Assembly (NCBI GenBank): GCA_000469685.2
Contig: LS997563.1
Location: forward strand, 43,539,651 to 43,603,650
DNA: 64,000 nt
Reading direction: 5' to 3'
DNA from: Haemonchus contortus
Lineage: Eukaryota > Nematoda > Chromadorea > Rhabditida > Trichostrongylidae
The translations under genes and the position numbers were made by a program. Below are positions 10,811 through 23,445 of the stretch, one piece after another (the stretch's first letter is position 1; every line of letters begins with the position of its first letter). The notes beneath the pieces were generated by a model that worked only from the letters and a program-made list of their open reading frames with translations, was not told where the DNA came from and did not search any database.

Positions 10811-12574
10811 TATCTTTTGAAGTTGCCTAAATGAGAAGGTTTTTTGGGCTACTATTGGGTCAGTACTGATTCCACGAGAAACTGTAAGCTAGTTCAGGCA
10901 ATATGCTTTCAAATGGTTCCACGTTTATGCGTAGAGGATAAGATCCATGGCATATTCTCACGGGATCAATGCTAGACAACACCGGGGACTCACCACAAAA
11001 GAAAAGTCTTCCCAAATACCTCGAAAATCAGAAGATATGTATGTTGCATGGTTTGAACTTACTCATTTTATTGCTGAATATGTTACTTACTTGTCTCATG
11101 TAGCTCTCAGTAGTGTAACAGGTCACTCACGAAGTTCTGATATTCGGATATACCGAATCCGGCCTCCGGAAACTGTATGGAATCGCACGCTGTTGTATAT
11201 GCAGGGATAAGTCGACCAGATTCATTAAGATGCTGCCCATCTTCAGAATGTCTTCAGAATTTTCAGAATCAGCCACGCCTGTACCAAAGTCTAAGACTGG
11301 GCAGATCCGTTTGAATCTGTCAGATCACTTTTTCCTTGTTTTGTCATCACAGCTTCTAGGTATTGCTCCCCGCTATTCTCAACATTTTTCTATAGTAATC
11401 ATGGCTATACAGCACGATCATTTGCTTTAAAAAATAATGAGAGTTAAACTCACTTCCTACCAATTTAATACGAGATCCAGTACAGAGCGATTAAACAGAG
11501 TACAAGACTAATTACTGATTTCTGTCAGCTGATAACAACTACAATTGTCACGATTATGGACTTGTTGACAGTTAGGTAACGATAGATGATTACCCTTAAT
11601 TGCTCTCAAATGAAGGGATTCATGGAGCGAATTAATCTCTTTAATGTGTTTGCACTTCAGGGGTTTGAATTAGAACCTGGGAGTACCGAGGACTCTGTTG
11701 ACTGCTGAATTTGAAATTATATTTCCTTTCCACTTTCAACAAAAATGCTTCCCAGTAAAGCATTTGAAATTGCTTGTTTAAAAAAGTGAGGACTGTCATG
11801 AAATTTTTGTCTGTGCCCTCAATTGAAAAAAACTCGATTTCTTGGTAATCATTCATGTATAATAAGTAAGATAAGGTTCCGAAATGATGAATAGAGGCCA
11901 ATAAGCTAGAGCTCATCGCTCCCTTAGACCAACTCAAAACCGATTGAGATGATGATCTGAGCAAATATAAATTAGTGGAGGCTAGTGACTGAATCACTTG
12001 AGAGCGGCATAATTAGCTGAGGCTTAGTCATTAAATCTTGACATCTCCCTGATGGGAACAGCGACGAAAGGTCAAGCTTGCCACCGCAACAGATTTGAAT
12101 AGCATCAAATATTGAATATTGAACTAAATAAATAAATAGCGCTACGTTGTCACATGAGATTTTTTGAACTGTCTGTAGAACTTCATCGCCCACACCTTTC
12201 CAGCGGCCATATTTGACATTGTTGCTCAAGTTTTGGCTCCTCGACATATCTACTGTAAATTCATAGGAATACCACCTGTTCTTCTTCATTCGATACCTTT
12301 TGTAGAAAAAAAAGACGAATTTGCAGAACAACTGTCTCCTAGGCCTCTGGATGACCGTGGAATGCTATGTAGTTGAATTGTCAGTGCTGCTACGTCTTTT
12401 GAGCTTATTGAACCGCCCCGAATTTCCAACCAGTAGATCTCTTCAGAGAGCTTAATACGTTTCAAATGAGAAGGGAATACTACCCAATCAACTTAGTGTA
12501 GATTGTGATTTTGGACCATTTCTTGGCACTTCATGCTTAGCCTGATGCTATAAATTTGCTTCTCGTTCGAGAGA

Positions 12575-12740
12575 TTGTACTGTTGGCCCTTTTCCTAATT
12601 GTTTGTTTGAGCAGGTTTCCAACGACGAACTGTTCGCACTGGCTTTGTTCAACAAGCGTTCCATGGTCAGCGTTGATTAATTTTAGGCCCCGCTTGACTC
12701 TGTAAATACAGCGTTGGCTTGACGTTGCCGTATGGTCAAG
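12575..12740 (+). repeat. Dispersed repeat, copy 2
   Basis: Partner of 10630-10810, same orientation, about 2 kb away. In this copy the segment after the AG at 12614 reads open as VSNDELFALALFNKRSM, whereas the first copy is disrupted there by a T run. That might indicate a duplicated exon or simply a better-preserved repeat. Confidence 0.5.
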
Positions 12741-14185
12741 TACCAGCTACACTGGTCTGGATTGGTTTTTCTGAGAGGTTGATGAGCCAGTCCAAGTTAG
12801 AGCCCAGCTCCGATCTTGCAGCCCTGCCTGGTCTGAATCAAAAACACTCTGGCTATTTATCTGGTAGGACTTGTCGGCTCAGTAAAGGTATACTGCCCTA
12901 GTTGAAAGAAGTTCCCTTTTATCCCAAGCCTCGATGTTCTACCTGAAATCGGCAGTAAAAAAATGCAAGGTCTCAAAACCAAATAAAAAATACATGACTG
13001 CTTTCAACAGGTTTATCTGGATACAAATAAGTAAGCAACATGGTTACCTAGCTGATCAGATCGATCGTTTATGGCTACTTACCGGATTCATACGCGGGTT
13101 CTAGTCCTCAGAGGACATTGATGTCTAGCCAAGCGTACTTGTTTATTTTTATAAATACAAATGCTTCTGCTTTTTTTCTCCGATTTCGATGTATATATTG
13201 AGATATCTAGGGATAAAATTGCCATGCGCATGTTCAATATACCTAAAATCAATCCCACTACTAGGAGCCGGGCTATCCCAAGACTGCCCGACGAAATTCC
13301 CAAAGTACAGCGTAATTTGAATGAAGATTTGATAAAAAATGCACTTTCTATCCTAAACTGCAAATTACTTCTTCGTTCTAGCCTTTTTTTGGAAATCGGG
13401 CGGTAGAGGGACCACATAAATAAGAACTGAGAAAAGAGCAATTTCAGGGAGTCCATAGCGAAAGGGCAATTCTCCTGACATTAAGCTTCACCAGGGATTG
13501 TTTCCAAACAGATATGCCCCTAAGGCTATTTCTATCACAAGAGAAGGACAAAATTGTTTTACGAGATAACCGACAAAGGGTTGATAGGTTTATCCTAGGT
13601 CCTAGTGTCTTACTGCCAAAGGAGGAGAGGATCTAGATTATGTAGTGATTAAAAGTTCAACAGAACTCGGTGGTTCGGAGAGGCAGATTTAAGGGGCTCG
13701 ATTTGAAGGAGCCATTCTCTTCGACTTACCCGGAGGGGGAATGATCGCACTGCAGTACGAATGGTACTTGAATAGGTCTATTACTTCGTATTCGGGAGAA
13801 AAATCTGATTGATTGTGGAAGGATCTTTTTTTCTCGACTTCATGCCTAATCCCTAGGGTTTTCGTATTCCAGCGGTCTATCCAAACCTTCCTCCCCTGAT
13901 TTGCTCAACGTCCTTTTTCTGCGTTTCCAAAATGCTCAGAAGAGCGATTACTGCCCAGTCTGTGTATAATCAGCAGCACGTGACATTAGCTTTTTTACGG
14001 TGACCGGTCAAACGATTTTTCTCGTCAGGTGACCATCGAGAAGATAAGCGAAGTGCTCGTTTGATTGCCAAAGCAGAGCTGTAAAAATCAGTTGACCGGC
14101 AAACACAAAGCCGAACTTCCATTTCGGTTCAGGTTACAGTAAGTCCCAAAAATAGCCTCGGATAGAGGCGCTAGATCACCCTAAC

Positions 14186-14612
14186 ATGTCCTCTGGGGAG
14201 AAACCGTTCGGGAGCATTCGAATTCAAAGAAGTGGAACCACAAGAACGAAAAGAGAAATTGGACAACGTAGCGATTCTTCAAGATACTACATATTCCTAT
14301 ATCTGCCATATTCATCAGCAGAAACTTCTATGGATTATCTCATCAACCGTTCGCTGAAAAAAGAGCTAAGGAATAGAAGTGTCGTCGATTTCGATGACTT
14401 GATGGCCGATGTCAAGGCGTTGATGGCCTCCAAGGATCAAAACTTCTTCGCTTTCGGAATTCGACTATCTAGCCAGTGGGAAGCAATGCTTGACGTAGAT
14501 GGTGAATAAGTTCCGGAGTAATTATTTGAACATGTTTTTGTTCAGTATTTTTAGTGTTTCTTTAAATAAAATTTGTTACAAAAAACCGCAATACTTATGC
14601 ATCAACCTCATA
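14186..14612 (+). mobile_element. Mariner transposon remnant: transposase C-terminus plus right inverted repeat
   Basis: The frame 14186-14509 includes a segment typical of the C-terminus of mariner-family DD34D transposases: a degraded proline/tyrosine motif (LPYSSAETSMDYL), then SLKKELRNRSVVDFDD, ASKDQNFFAFGI and SQWEAMLDVDGE. About 70 bases after the stop, 14581-14612 (CCGCAATACTTATGCATCAA within it) matches the usual mariner terminal inverted repeat and ends at a TA dinucleotide, the mariner target. The N-terminal two-thirds, the first catalytic Asp residues and the left inverted repeat are missing. The element is therefore dead. The upstream part of the frame (14186 to about 14300) may not be transposase. 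Confidence 0.75.
14581..14612 (+). repeat. Right terminal inverted repeat of the mariner remnant
   Basis: It follows the transposase fragment directly and has the conserved mariner pattern (CCGCAA then GCATCAACCT) next to a TA. No matching left repeat was found upstream. Confidence 0.65.
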
Positions 14613-16330
14613 CAATGCCTGTCTTTTTAACAGTACTGAATGCCTCCAGAAGTCTCTCTTTCCCTGGTTCTACGTCAAACCTCTGCAAGAGAAATCGAAA
14701 TTGCGTTAAGCAGTTCAGTTTTCTGCTAATGACGGATGATTTGTCCTGATTTCTACGAAGGTGCGAGACGAAGTTCAAGGAGAATGACAGCTATGCTGCG
14801 TATAGATGGAAGATAAGCTCATACACATTTCAGTTTTGTTGCGCATCAAAATTTACTTACGGGTTCAGCGACTTCGTATGAAATTCAAAAGCATGGCTTA
14901 TTCTGAATTTTATATTTGAAAACGTACCATCCGTTTCAGAAAGCTCCAATCACGAATGACGCACTGCACTGCACGGCTCCATACTTTTCCGACTTCAGTC
15001 CTTCATGGTCAAATTCTAACCTTGCTCCGTCCCCTATCCCGAACAATCGTTATATTTCAAAATAGGTGCTTTCCCAGTGCTATCTGCGGTATGAAAAAGA
15101 AAGAATCCACCAGAAAGCTACGTTTTTTCAATCTTGCAGGGAGAATTTTTTATCATAGGCAAACACACAGAACAGTTCATTTTACTTTGTGCCTTTGCAC
15201 TTTGCGTTTTTCTGCAGTGCTAGAAATATCCCGCGAAATATCTAGAAATATATATCTAGAAATCTGCTTTTCTGGACACCGGAAAGGTACATGAGCGCTA
15301 GGATTTGTGAACTGCTATCCTAAGTCCTTAAACGTTCTGAAAGAGTCCTGAAACGAGGGAATGCTGTCACCACATGAACTGCCTACCCTAAATAGACCGA
15401 TCATTGCAGAAATCCCTGTCTTCCTAAACTCTGAAAAGGTTCTTTGACAATAGAAAAGGTAAAAACCAGAGAACGTGCATAGAACCTTGAAAAGAGGGAA
15501 TATATGCCCATGCGAGTACATAGTGTCTAGGTAAGGGGGAGCAGAAAATGCGAGCTAAGTTGGAATTTCAATTTATCTAACGAAAAATATCTTATGAAAA
15601 AGCGATAGACGTGGCCTTGTAAGGAATGTAGCTGAAAGCTGTAAAAAAGGCCTCAAGGTTACTGTTTATCATACTAGTAGGCAAAAATGCCAGTAGGAGC
15701 CAAGTCGAACAACCTTGATCCTCGACAACCAAGAATTGAAATCGAAATTGTAGCCGGCTACCCAAACGATCCCTTCATATGATAGCAGGCCTCAGACACA
15801 GCCTTGACGAAAGGCATTCGATTCCATTTTAATGTTTCATTCCTGGTCTTTTGGTCTTTCCTCGGGAAGGCTATCAAGATAGGTTACACATCAATTGAGT
15901 CCAAAGTTCATGGCGGTGTCAGGCACTGCAACAACGAGAAGTGCAGGCCACACTTCGTTACATTCTTCGGGTTATATTACTACTTGTCCCAAATTCGGTT
16001 GTTACTGGGACTTGCACTAAAGCCAAAGAAAAGGCTCCTTCACTGGCCTTCTTCCACCTAGAATACTTTGCAAAAATCAATATGCAAAATGCCTATAAAA
16101 TAGCTATTTATTCAAATTTGCTTATTTGTTCATGCGCCTCATTCTATATGCCTAACCATACAAACAGTGAGTCCCAAAAAAAGCAAAACATTATTGTGGT
16201 CTAATAGGAAATTTGCATAATATTTGCATCTACTATTGTCATTTATTTATTTTATGTAAAATAAATACTATATGCGTAGAGAGCAAAGAGATGTTGAGTA
16301 ATAATAATAAATAATAATAATAGAATTATG
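14613..16330. other. No gene recognised
   Basis: AT-rich sequence with short overlapping open frames on both strands. There is no domain, splice chain or repeat that I can support, other than an ATA/AAT microsatellite at about 16298-16322 just before SINE copy D. Confidence 0.4.
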
Positions 16331-16640
16331 GGCAGAGTTGGTGTAGTACTATAGCATGTTGTGCACTATCACACAAGCATAAACAGGTGATCGGACTTCG
16401 GATAGATATCCGCCTATACCGACCAGACCTTCTATCCTTCCGGGGTCGATTAGTTTTACGATACTCGTATGGGAGGATAAAGGCACTGACTTGTACATGG
16501 GTTGGCCACCCCAAGTTGCTGTGTAGGCCACATATGCATTCAACCACATCTGAACGGAAGCCGGATGCGAGGCGCACTCCAAATGAAATTGATTAACGCC
16601 AGAGATTCCAGACTAAGACATTAATAGATAATGCCATAAC
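16331..16640 (+). mobile_element. tRNA-derived SINE, copy D
   Basis: It starts with a degraded A-box head (GGCAGAGTTGGTGTAGTAC) and TTGTGCACTATCACACAAGC, then the family body: TATCCTTCCGGGGTCGATTA, GGGAGGATAAAGGCACTGAC, GTGTAGGCCACATATGCATT and GCGAGGCGCACTCC. Length is close to copy A. The B box is lost, so it is unlikely to be transcribed by Pol III. No target duplication is recognised. Confidence 0.8.
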
Positions 16641-17020
16641 CACTGCCCTTCCGAGCCGAATTCCAATCCCTCTTCACGCAGATCCCTTTGTTGTTCCCCA
16701 TTAGTGAAGACTACTGCTTATCGGAGACTCGTTTGTGTTCTTTTTTTGCCTTTCTGTTATTTTCTTTGATTTCCGATAATAAATCATAATCATAATCATA
16801 ACTGTGACATGGTTCCTTCCGATTGGAGGCTTCCACAATTCTTAAATATTCTTGGACAGTTTTTATATGGGTAACACTGCATTTTCAGTAATACATCTCT
16901 GAGCGCACGAAATATTCTAGGACTAAATAAATAGTAGATAACAAATATAATAGCCAGTAAATATACGTTTATTAGGCGAATAAGGCTAAGTGGGGTGAGT
17001 GAACCACCTTTGTCCCACTT

Positions 17021-17033
17021 CCCCCCCCCCCCC
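17021..17033. repeat. C13 homopolymer tract
   Basis: Thirteen consecutive C on the + strand. The opposite strand can form a G-quadruplex. Confidence 0.95.
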
Positions 17034-17108
17034 ACTCCCGCTCTCTCTTTTTTGCCTCGGAGTAAGTCTAAGAACCATCATAACCAGTTGCATTAATCGA
17101 ATTAGCAG

Positions 17109-17626
17109 ACCGACGGTCATCGCCGAGATGCAAAAAGGAGAGCACTCGGTCCGGAGATTGACTAGTGCCGAACCAAAGACAGGTGAGCTCCAGCTCTTCC
17201 CTCTAGTTCCGTATGCAAATCGGAGACAATCTGTAATCGAGAACCTGAATTGACCCCTAATATTCTTTGTCACGTAGGCAACCCTACTTCCTCTTCTTCG
17301 AGGACTGAACCACGAGACTGAAGGAAATGGATTCTCTGGTAAGTAATTTCCGCTCCCTTTGCTACCTATTCAAAGCCCCGTGTTGACGGGGCAGAGGATG
17401 CAGCGAAACGATGTATATGACAGCTGATGAAAAAATCTGTTTACAGAATATCTACTAGTAATTCAAAGCGCCCCCACCCCCGTCTATTCAACTGAATGCC
17501 TAAACCTCTTCTTTCCCAGGTGACCAAAGGCGGCTATTGTTCGTTGCGAAATCGTCGCGACGCATTCACTTTTTCTTGGTCTTTCTGATTATTACAGCCA
17601 TCAAGTACCAGTATGGATGGCGATAA
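17109..17626 (+). CDS. Candidate 3' exons of an unrecognised membrane-protein gene
   Basis: Three open segments join in phase: 17109-17182 (PTVIAEMQKGEHSVRRLTSA), 17303-17338 (LNHETEGNGFS) and 17520-17626, which ends with a hydrophobic stretch (IHFFLVFLIITAI) and TAA. Donors are good (GTGAGC, GTAAGT). The second acceptor, TTCGAG, is weak; the third, TTTCCCAG, is good. A single C-terminal membrane helix preceded by a charged loop would fit a channel or receptor tail. No upstream exon could be linked and no family is recognised. Chance alignment of such segments is quite possible, so this is offered as a candidate only. Confidence 0.2.
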
Positions 17627-17777
17627 TTCATCATCTATTCCTTGTTCACCCACCAATCTTCGCCCATTGCGTCATCTCGCTATTGCATCATGCTAACATT
17701 ATAGCGGTTCGACACGTTGGTCGCATCCCTCCCTCCTCTTACACAATGTCGCTCACAACGTTCTCACACCCAAGCGA

Positions 17778-17788
17778 CCCCCCCCCCC
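17778..17788. repeat. C11 homopolymer tract
   Basis: Eleven consecutive C on the + strand, one of four such C/G tracts of 11 or more in the window. Confidence 0.95.
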
Positions 17789-18059
17789 TCTCCCTGTTTA
17801 CACTCGTAATTCGTATTATTACTACATTCACACCTGGTGCAAAGCCATAAACCCCCATCGTTGACTGATTTCAAAAAGGTCACAGCTGGGCTGAAAGTAC
17901 TACATACTTTACTACTGTGTGCTTTGGTCTTGAACTATGGTCGCCCTAACTATTGATTTGGAAATGCCAGGGTAAACTTCAACGCCTCTGCTGAACCCAT
18001 TGCTCCCAAGCCCCTCGGTAATTTGAACATCTGGCAAATTGGAAGTTTACATTGGTCAA

Positions 18060-18290
18060 AATGTGGAAAAAGAAAGGAATTACAGATAGAGAAAAACAGA
18101 AAAATGAAATTAAATGGGACCAAAGAGCGAAAATAAAAGCGAAAACAAAATAAGAATTAAAAATTAAACTAAAATAGAGAAAAGTATAGAAATAAAAGCA
18201 GAAAAAGAAACGAAAACAAAAGAGAAGATATAAAAAGTAAATGAAAAATAGATTATATAAATAAAATAGATCAAGAAAAGACTGGGAATC
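18060..18290 (+). repeat. Purine-rich low-complexity tract
   Basis: Almost only A and G with interspersed T; runs such as AAAATGAAATTAAATGGG and AAAAGCGAAAACAAAATAAG. On the - strand this gives a spurious Phe/Tyr-rich open frame (17979-18326) that is not a gene. Confidence 0.8.
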
Positions 18291-18299
18291 ATATTGCTC

Positions 18300-20267
18300 C
18301 GTTTGTACTATCCTAAAATCAGCCACTGGGGAGGAATCGCTTCCAGTCCGTGCCGGCAGGAGTTCCTGGTAGTCCTCAGCTTCTATTTGGCCTAAAAATT
18401 CTCCTGCTCGTCTGTACGAATCCTCTCATTCTATGGAAGTCAGCTGTTCCATACGATTTCAGTAGTATCTGCATCCATCAAGGATGGTATGCTGTACGTT
18501 GATCTGTCCCTTCGGAATGCGCCAGGCATCCGAACATCCCTAAGAATCGTGAGCATGGTGGGAATAGAAGGGAAGTCTGCCAACAACATCACTGTCAAAA
18601 CTCTTACTTCCCTCTTGTTGTAACCTTGGCATCTCAAATTGCATCTAATCCCATGAAGAAGTCGCTTACGTCAGAACATTGGGCCGTTGAAAACAATAAA
18701 TATTTTCACTTGAAAAACTCGCAAAACACAAGATTATTACCATCATAACTGCCAATGCTTGAGCTTGGGTTTTTTCGAGTTCTCAGCTAATACCAACCGA
18801 GCTGTTTCAGATACACGAATAATTCTTACTATCCATTACCGGAACTATCGATTCACCTAGCAGTTCCCAGGTTCTCTAAAGAGTAACGGAGCCTGTTATC
18901 CATTCAACCTGGGGAAACCATTGGAGTACAAGTTTTTCCGCTAGTGTTAATCAAATGTGAAGTCCAGCCGTGACAAATATTGGCAACCATCATATGATAA
19001 CTAAAGAACGAGCAGCGAGCAGCGTTTTTTCACTCCCCCTAGTACGACCCATTCAATCGAATATGCGCGCGCCCTGCTCGACGCCCCTGTCATTGCGAAC
19101 TGCTGTACCAGCATAAAAAACGGCTAGCTAATTTCATAACATTCTCGCGGCTCATTTTAAATGGGCTATGTACTGTTGTACTTTCGATGTACATATGTGT
19201 AAAGCTGTCATCGGCACACATACGTCCCATCAGCCATCGGGCTTTAGTCAGCTTTAGTCAACCGTTCGCAAAGCAGCACTAATTTTGGCAAAAATTTTCC
19301 CAATTTTGGCACAAATTTAATTTTCATTTCTATAATTAGTAAATAGTAGTTTAACAGTAATGAAATTAAAGTTGATATTGAATGAAATTGAATAAAAATT
19401 CAAAAAAAAAGTTAAATTGGATATCAAACGATGTGCAAAAATATTAATACAATTGGAAGTTTAATGAAGTCAAATTGTAAATTCAATAAAAAAATCAGTG
19501 AATATGATTGAAATTTGATGATTTTCAAAAAAAGTTAGCCTTCGATTCAGCCGTGCTCGAAAAATGGACGATTATTTCAAAAAAAGTACGAAAAAAGCTC
19601 GAGATTGAAAATTGAAATGATAACTTTTGTGACATTCCGCGGAATCAGCTTTTCAGTTGAAAAACTCATTTCTAATAAATAGAGTACATGACTATAAATA
19701 CAAATTTAAATGTGAATAAAATTGGTGTAACCCAAAGTAAAAAAAATAAAGCCAAAAACTTATACATTATTAAATTAGATATGTTTTACTGAAAAGCTTG
19801 GTATATTGTATTCAGTTATCTATCTATTAAATTATTTATTGACTTATTGACCTATTTGTTTCTTTAGCCCTGTCCTAAAAGCATCTTGTTCAGAAAAAAT
19901 GGAAGAGTCGTAGTCATGACAGCAACATGGAAATAAAAAAAAACCAAATTTCGAAAAATTAAATTTCAGTCCGAGGTTCAGATTATGAGAAAATATGTCT
20001 GGCGTGATTAAATTACGGTATTGGAGGAAGGTATATAGAAACTAACACCCTGTTCATTTCAAAAATACATCCGAAACCCTTTGAAACTGCATGGATTAAC
20101 CTGAACGGGGATCTTACATCTCGGGGATTAATCCGATAAGAACATGAACTAAACTATGATGTCGGTCAGAAGACACAGATGAGTCATTCCGCAATGACTA
20201 GGAAGCGGAATCCGGTTACTGATTACCACAACGCAATTTTCGTTTCCTTTCCAAGTAGTCTGGCTCC
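18300..20267. other. No gene recognised; AT-rich from about 19.27 to 20.0 kb
   Basis: Nothing supportable is seen. From 19270 the sequence is strongly AT-rich with many A runs and short imperfect repeats of ATTGAA and TTCAAAAAAAGT type. Confidence 0.4.
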
Positions 20268-20819
20268 TTGGTAGGTGAAAGATTCAGATGGGTAAGGCCG
20301 AACCCGGAAATCGAGTCAACAAAACAGCGACTCCAGCCATTGTACCATCACCATGTCATACTTCCTATCTTTTGTGTAAAGTGTTTTCCACAACATGATT
20401 TCAAATGTTATTTGTTAGCATTTGGCCTTGTCCATAAGAATTCCATTCGTCCCATCAATAACAACACCTTCCTGATTTCGTTTTACGCTACGATGCAAAA
20501 TGTGTACGATCGCACGATGTTTGCTTCCGCCCGCCCGCCCGATCACTTTAGAACAAAAATATTTGCTCAATCAATTTTAGATTCGCTCTCCCGTTTACCC
20601 AGTAGTGGCAAATATTGTTATGATTTCTGTCCTTCCGTGGCTACGTTCACAGCCAGAATCTTAAATATCTTCCGAAAAATTTTTTACAACAGGCTGGGGT
20701 GTGGCAGTGGCAAATACACCCATGGCGCGACTCTGGTCCTATTCAGACCTTCTTGGCGCCCCACACTTCTTGTACCGGTTCATTGGAACCAGATTTATCA
20801 CAGTAGACAAAGACCATGA
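20268..20819 (+). other. Longest continuous open frame, 183 codons, not recognised
   Basis: An uninterrupted frame that opens at a TTG, not an ATG, and ends with TGA. It has no signal peptide, domain or repeat that I recognise, codon use looks unbiased, and no splice sites extend it. Such a length is close to the chance limit for a 64-kb window. It may be a decayed transposon fragment or a chance frame. Confidence 0.15.
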
Positions 20820-23445
20820 CCTGTATATCGTCTGGTTCCAGTAAATCAACCTTGAAGATCGATTACCCAATCCACTAATAGATCATGATTCGGGTTGCAC
20901 GCGGGTGGGAGTACGGAATTTCCCTTTGTTAAGGCATAAAATGTGAGAAATCAAGGGTCAGCCAGTAATGACCCTCCCATTGGCGTACTTTCGAGATGAA
21001 CAACTTTTTACCATTTCATAAACACAAGAATCCCTTCAGAAAAGTGAACCGACGGGGAGCTATGTCTGCCCTGACGATGCTCTACCGTCAAGTATGTCCC
21101 GCCCTGATGTTCTGATGAGGAAACAACGTCAACCAACCGATACAATTACCACCAAGTTATTAGAATTATAATCATATCTACATCCCTTCAAAGCGAAACA
21201 AAAACTGTCAACACTGCTGAAGGAAACGAATGAGAACAATAGAACAATGGAGAACTGTCAAGAATCAGAGAATCCATGACGGGAGATGAAAAAATAATAA
21301 ACTTTGGAACTGACCGGGTAAAAGTAGGGACATACTACATAACAACCCCATAGAATACTTTTTACAGAATCAAATAATCTGGAAAGAGGAGACCTTCTCT
21401 CTCTTAAAGCTTCCTTAATTACACCTAGCAACCTTATGAAATTATTTTATTTTTTTATATGGTCTAAATAATTGGGAAAAGGAGACCCTACATTACACGC
21501 GTCGCTTCTTCTTTTTTTTGCTTAGAGAAAAAGTGAGTTTGACTGTGCCAATTACTCATCAATTTGATGAGTGTGAACAATTATGCAAATTACTCAGTAA
21601 TTCCAATGCTACATAATTCCTATAATTATTTGTACTCATATAATTGGTTGAATTCATTAATTAGTCATGAGTGCATACTAACGAATGCATCAACTATTTT
21701 TGAATCTATCGATTACGTGCAATGGATAGCATTACCTCTGCCCCTCTCCCCCTTCTAGCACCTGGGCACCTTCCCCGAGCTTTTCCTTAAAAACACGTCT
21801 TAGCTCTGAGGTTTCGAATAGAACTTTTTGGTATTTCTACTCTTACAAACATTTGGTACATGATGAACCCCAGAACAGCAGGAGGGCAGACGTATCAAAT
21901 TTCTGGTTCAGCGGTACGGAAAATTCTTTACATAACTTTAAATTACGGAGAATTGGCTCGGTTTCGAAATAAAGTAGTGTAAATAGGGCTGCAATTTCAA
22001 TGATTCACTGATAAAGCTTTTCCCCTCTCTACAAACCTCGAAACTCTTATCCGTATGTGCTTCCAGCCCTACCGAATTACTCTTCCTTAGAGCTTTAACT
22101 CGTTCACAAGAAATCGATCGATTGATTGATTGCTTCCCTTAACGGCTCTCATCTTTTCCATCAAATAAGTCATTAGACACTTGATGTGGGTCAAACGCAA
22201 GGGTTCAAAGGATGATAAAGTCCCTGAGGCGAATGCTACCTGAAGTGCGAAAAAGAATTTTCGATAGTTTTTCCGTATGTGTGATTTGATTTACTTTGAC
22301 TCATACAAGAAGTACAAGGTACAGGTCACAAGGTAATTGATAAAAAACTTGTGTGGGAACCCAAAACAACTGTTCTGGACACCAGACAGGTGCACATTCG
22401 AGATACGCCCTGATGGTCAGCGGCCCTTTCGAGTTTACTTCTCAACGCGGACTTCACAAATGCTGACTTTTCCCAACCTTGATTCTTGACAGTTTCCATG
22501 GGAGCACTAACTCTTCAACGATCAATTATCAATCGGTTGATCGATTTCTGATGAATGAGTTCAATTACAGGCCCAGAGGCCTTCAGGCTTTTAGGCCTGT
22601 ATGACCGCCAAAACCGCTCGTGTATAGTTATCGAACCAACCCCTGAAATATACAGTTGTAGTCGGTTGCAACCTTCCCTCCTCAGGCTGGTAATGGCCTC
22701 TGTTGTCGCACTGTAAAGGTGACAAAGGGAAAATTTCAGAATACTGGTGTATCTCGAAAACGTCGTAAGTCATTTGACACTTGAGCATCTCCCTTTTGCT
22801 TGCCTAGCTCTGTTTCTCTGGGAAAAAACATTGTCAGTAAGGATAATTGACGCTATACGTGACATCCCCTTTGCAATCGCATTATCCAAAAGTACAATCC
22901 TGGAGTGAATCATCGCTGCTGCACTTGCGCCGTCGCTCCGTGGGAGTAATCCGAATTAAGGCCGCATATCAATGACAACTCGTCCATTCCACCATATTTA
23001 CTCGTAAATCATCAATCGTAGCTTGAAATAGGTGCACTTCGCCCACACATTTCCTCATAAATAAGAATATTTGAAGGAATGGCTTACGTCGTTATCGTTT
23101 CCTGTCCACCCATCACATTCGGGCGATAGAGCGTGCTCATACATATAAAATACCATTTCTCCAGCCGGCAATCGAAGTTTCCCCTTATAGTGCTTTCCGG
23201 CAGCGAATAAATGATTGACGATTCCAGACTGCTTTAAAGCGACAACCTTTTTGCAGCGCTAAAAAATTCCCAACGCGGGTTCGAAGCAGGGCACCGAAAA
23301 TTGATCTGAACATTTAGAAAATGGATACGAGGAAGGGAGGGGATGGGAGAGGGGGCCCGTTCGACTGCCTAAAAATGTCCCCTTATCACAACTTTGAATA
23401 AGAATCTATGAAAATGTGTGAATAATACCCGGAAGTTAATCCCCC
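20820..23445. other. No gene recognised
   Basis: AT-rich sequence with scattered short open frames on both strands. A small AT palindrome (ACTCATCAATTTGATGAGT) lies near 21553. Nothing else is supportable. Confidence 0.4.

Larger units (their letters stand above)
8652..14185. other. Region with repeats and no provable gene
   Basis: Apart from the SINE at about 9799-10250 and the repeat pair near 10.6 and 12.6 kb I see no feature I can prove. Exon-like openings with splice-like borders occur on the + strand at 8894-9109, 10326-10393 (reads RGVNTTKFGDFLFGYDASLG) and 11121-11204 (VTHEVLIFGYTESGLRKLYG), but they do not join into a phase-consistent chain and match no family I recognise. Confidence 0.4.

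Noticed and set aside
8894..11204. Multi-exon gene on the + strand between the channel and 17 kb
   Set aside because: Individual segments look coding, but I could not chain them with consistent phase and none matches a known domain.
17979..18326. 115-codon Phe/Tyr-rich frame on the - strand
   Set aside because: It is the complement of a purine-rich low-complexity tract.
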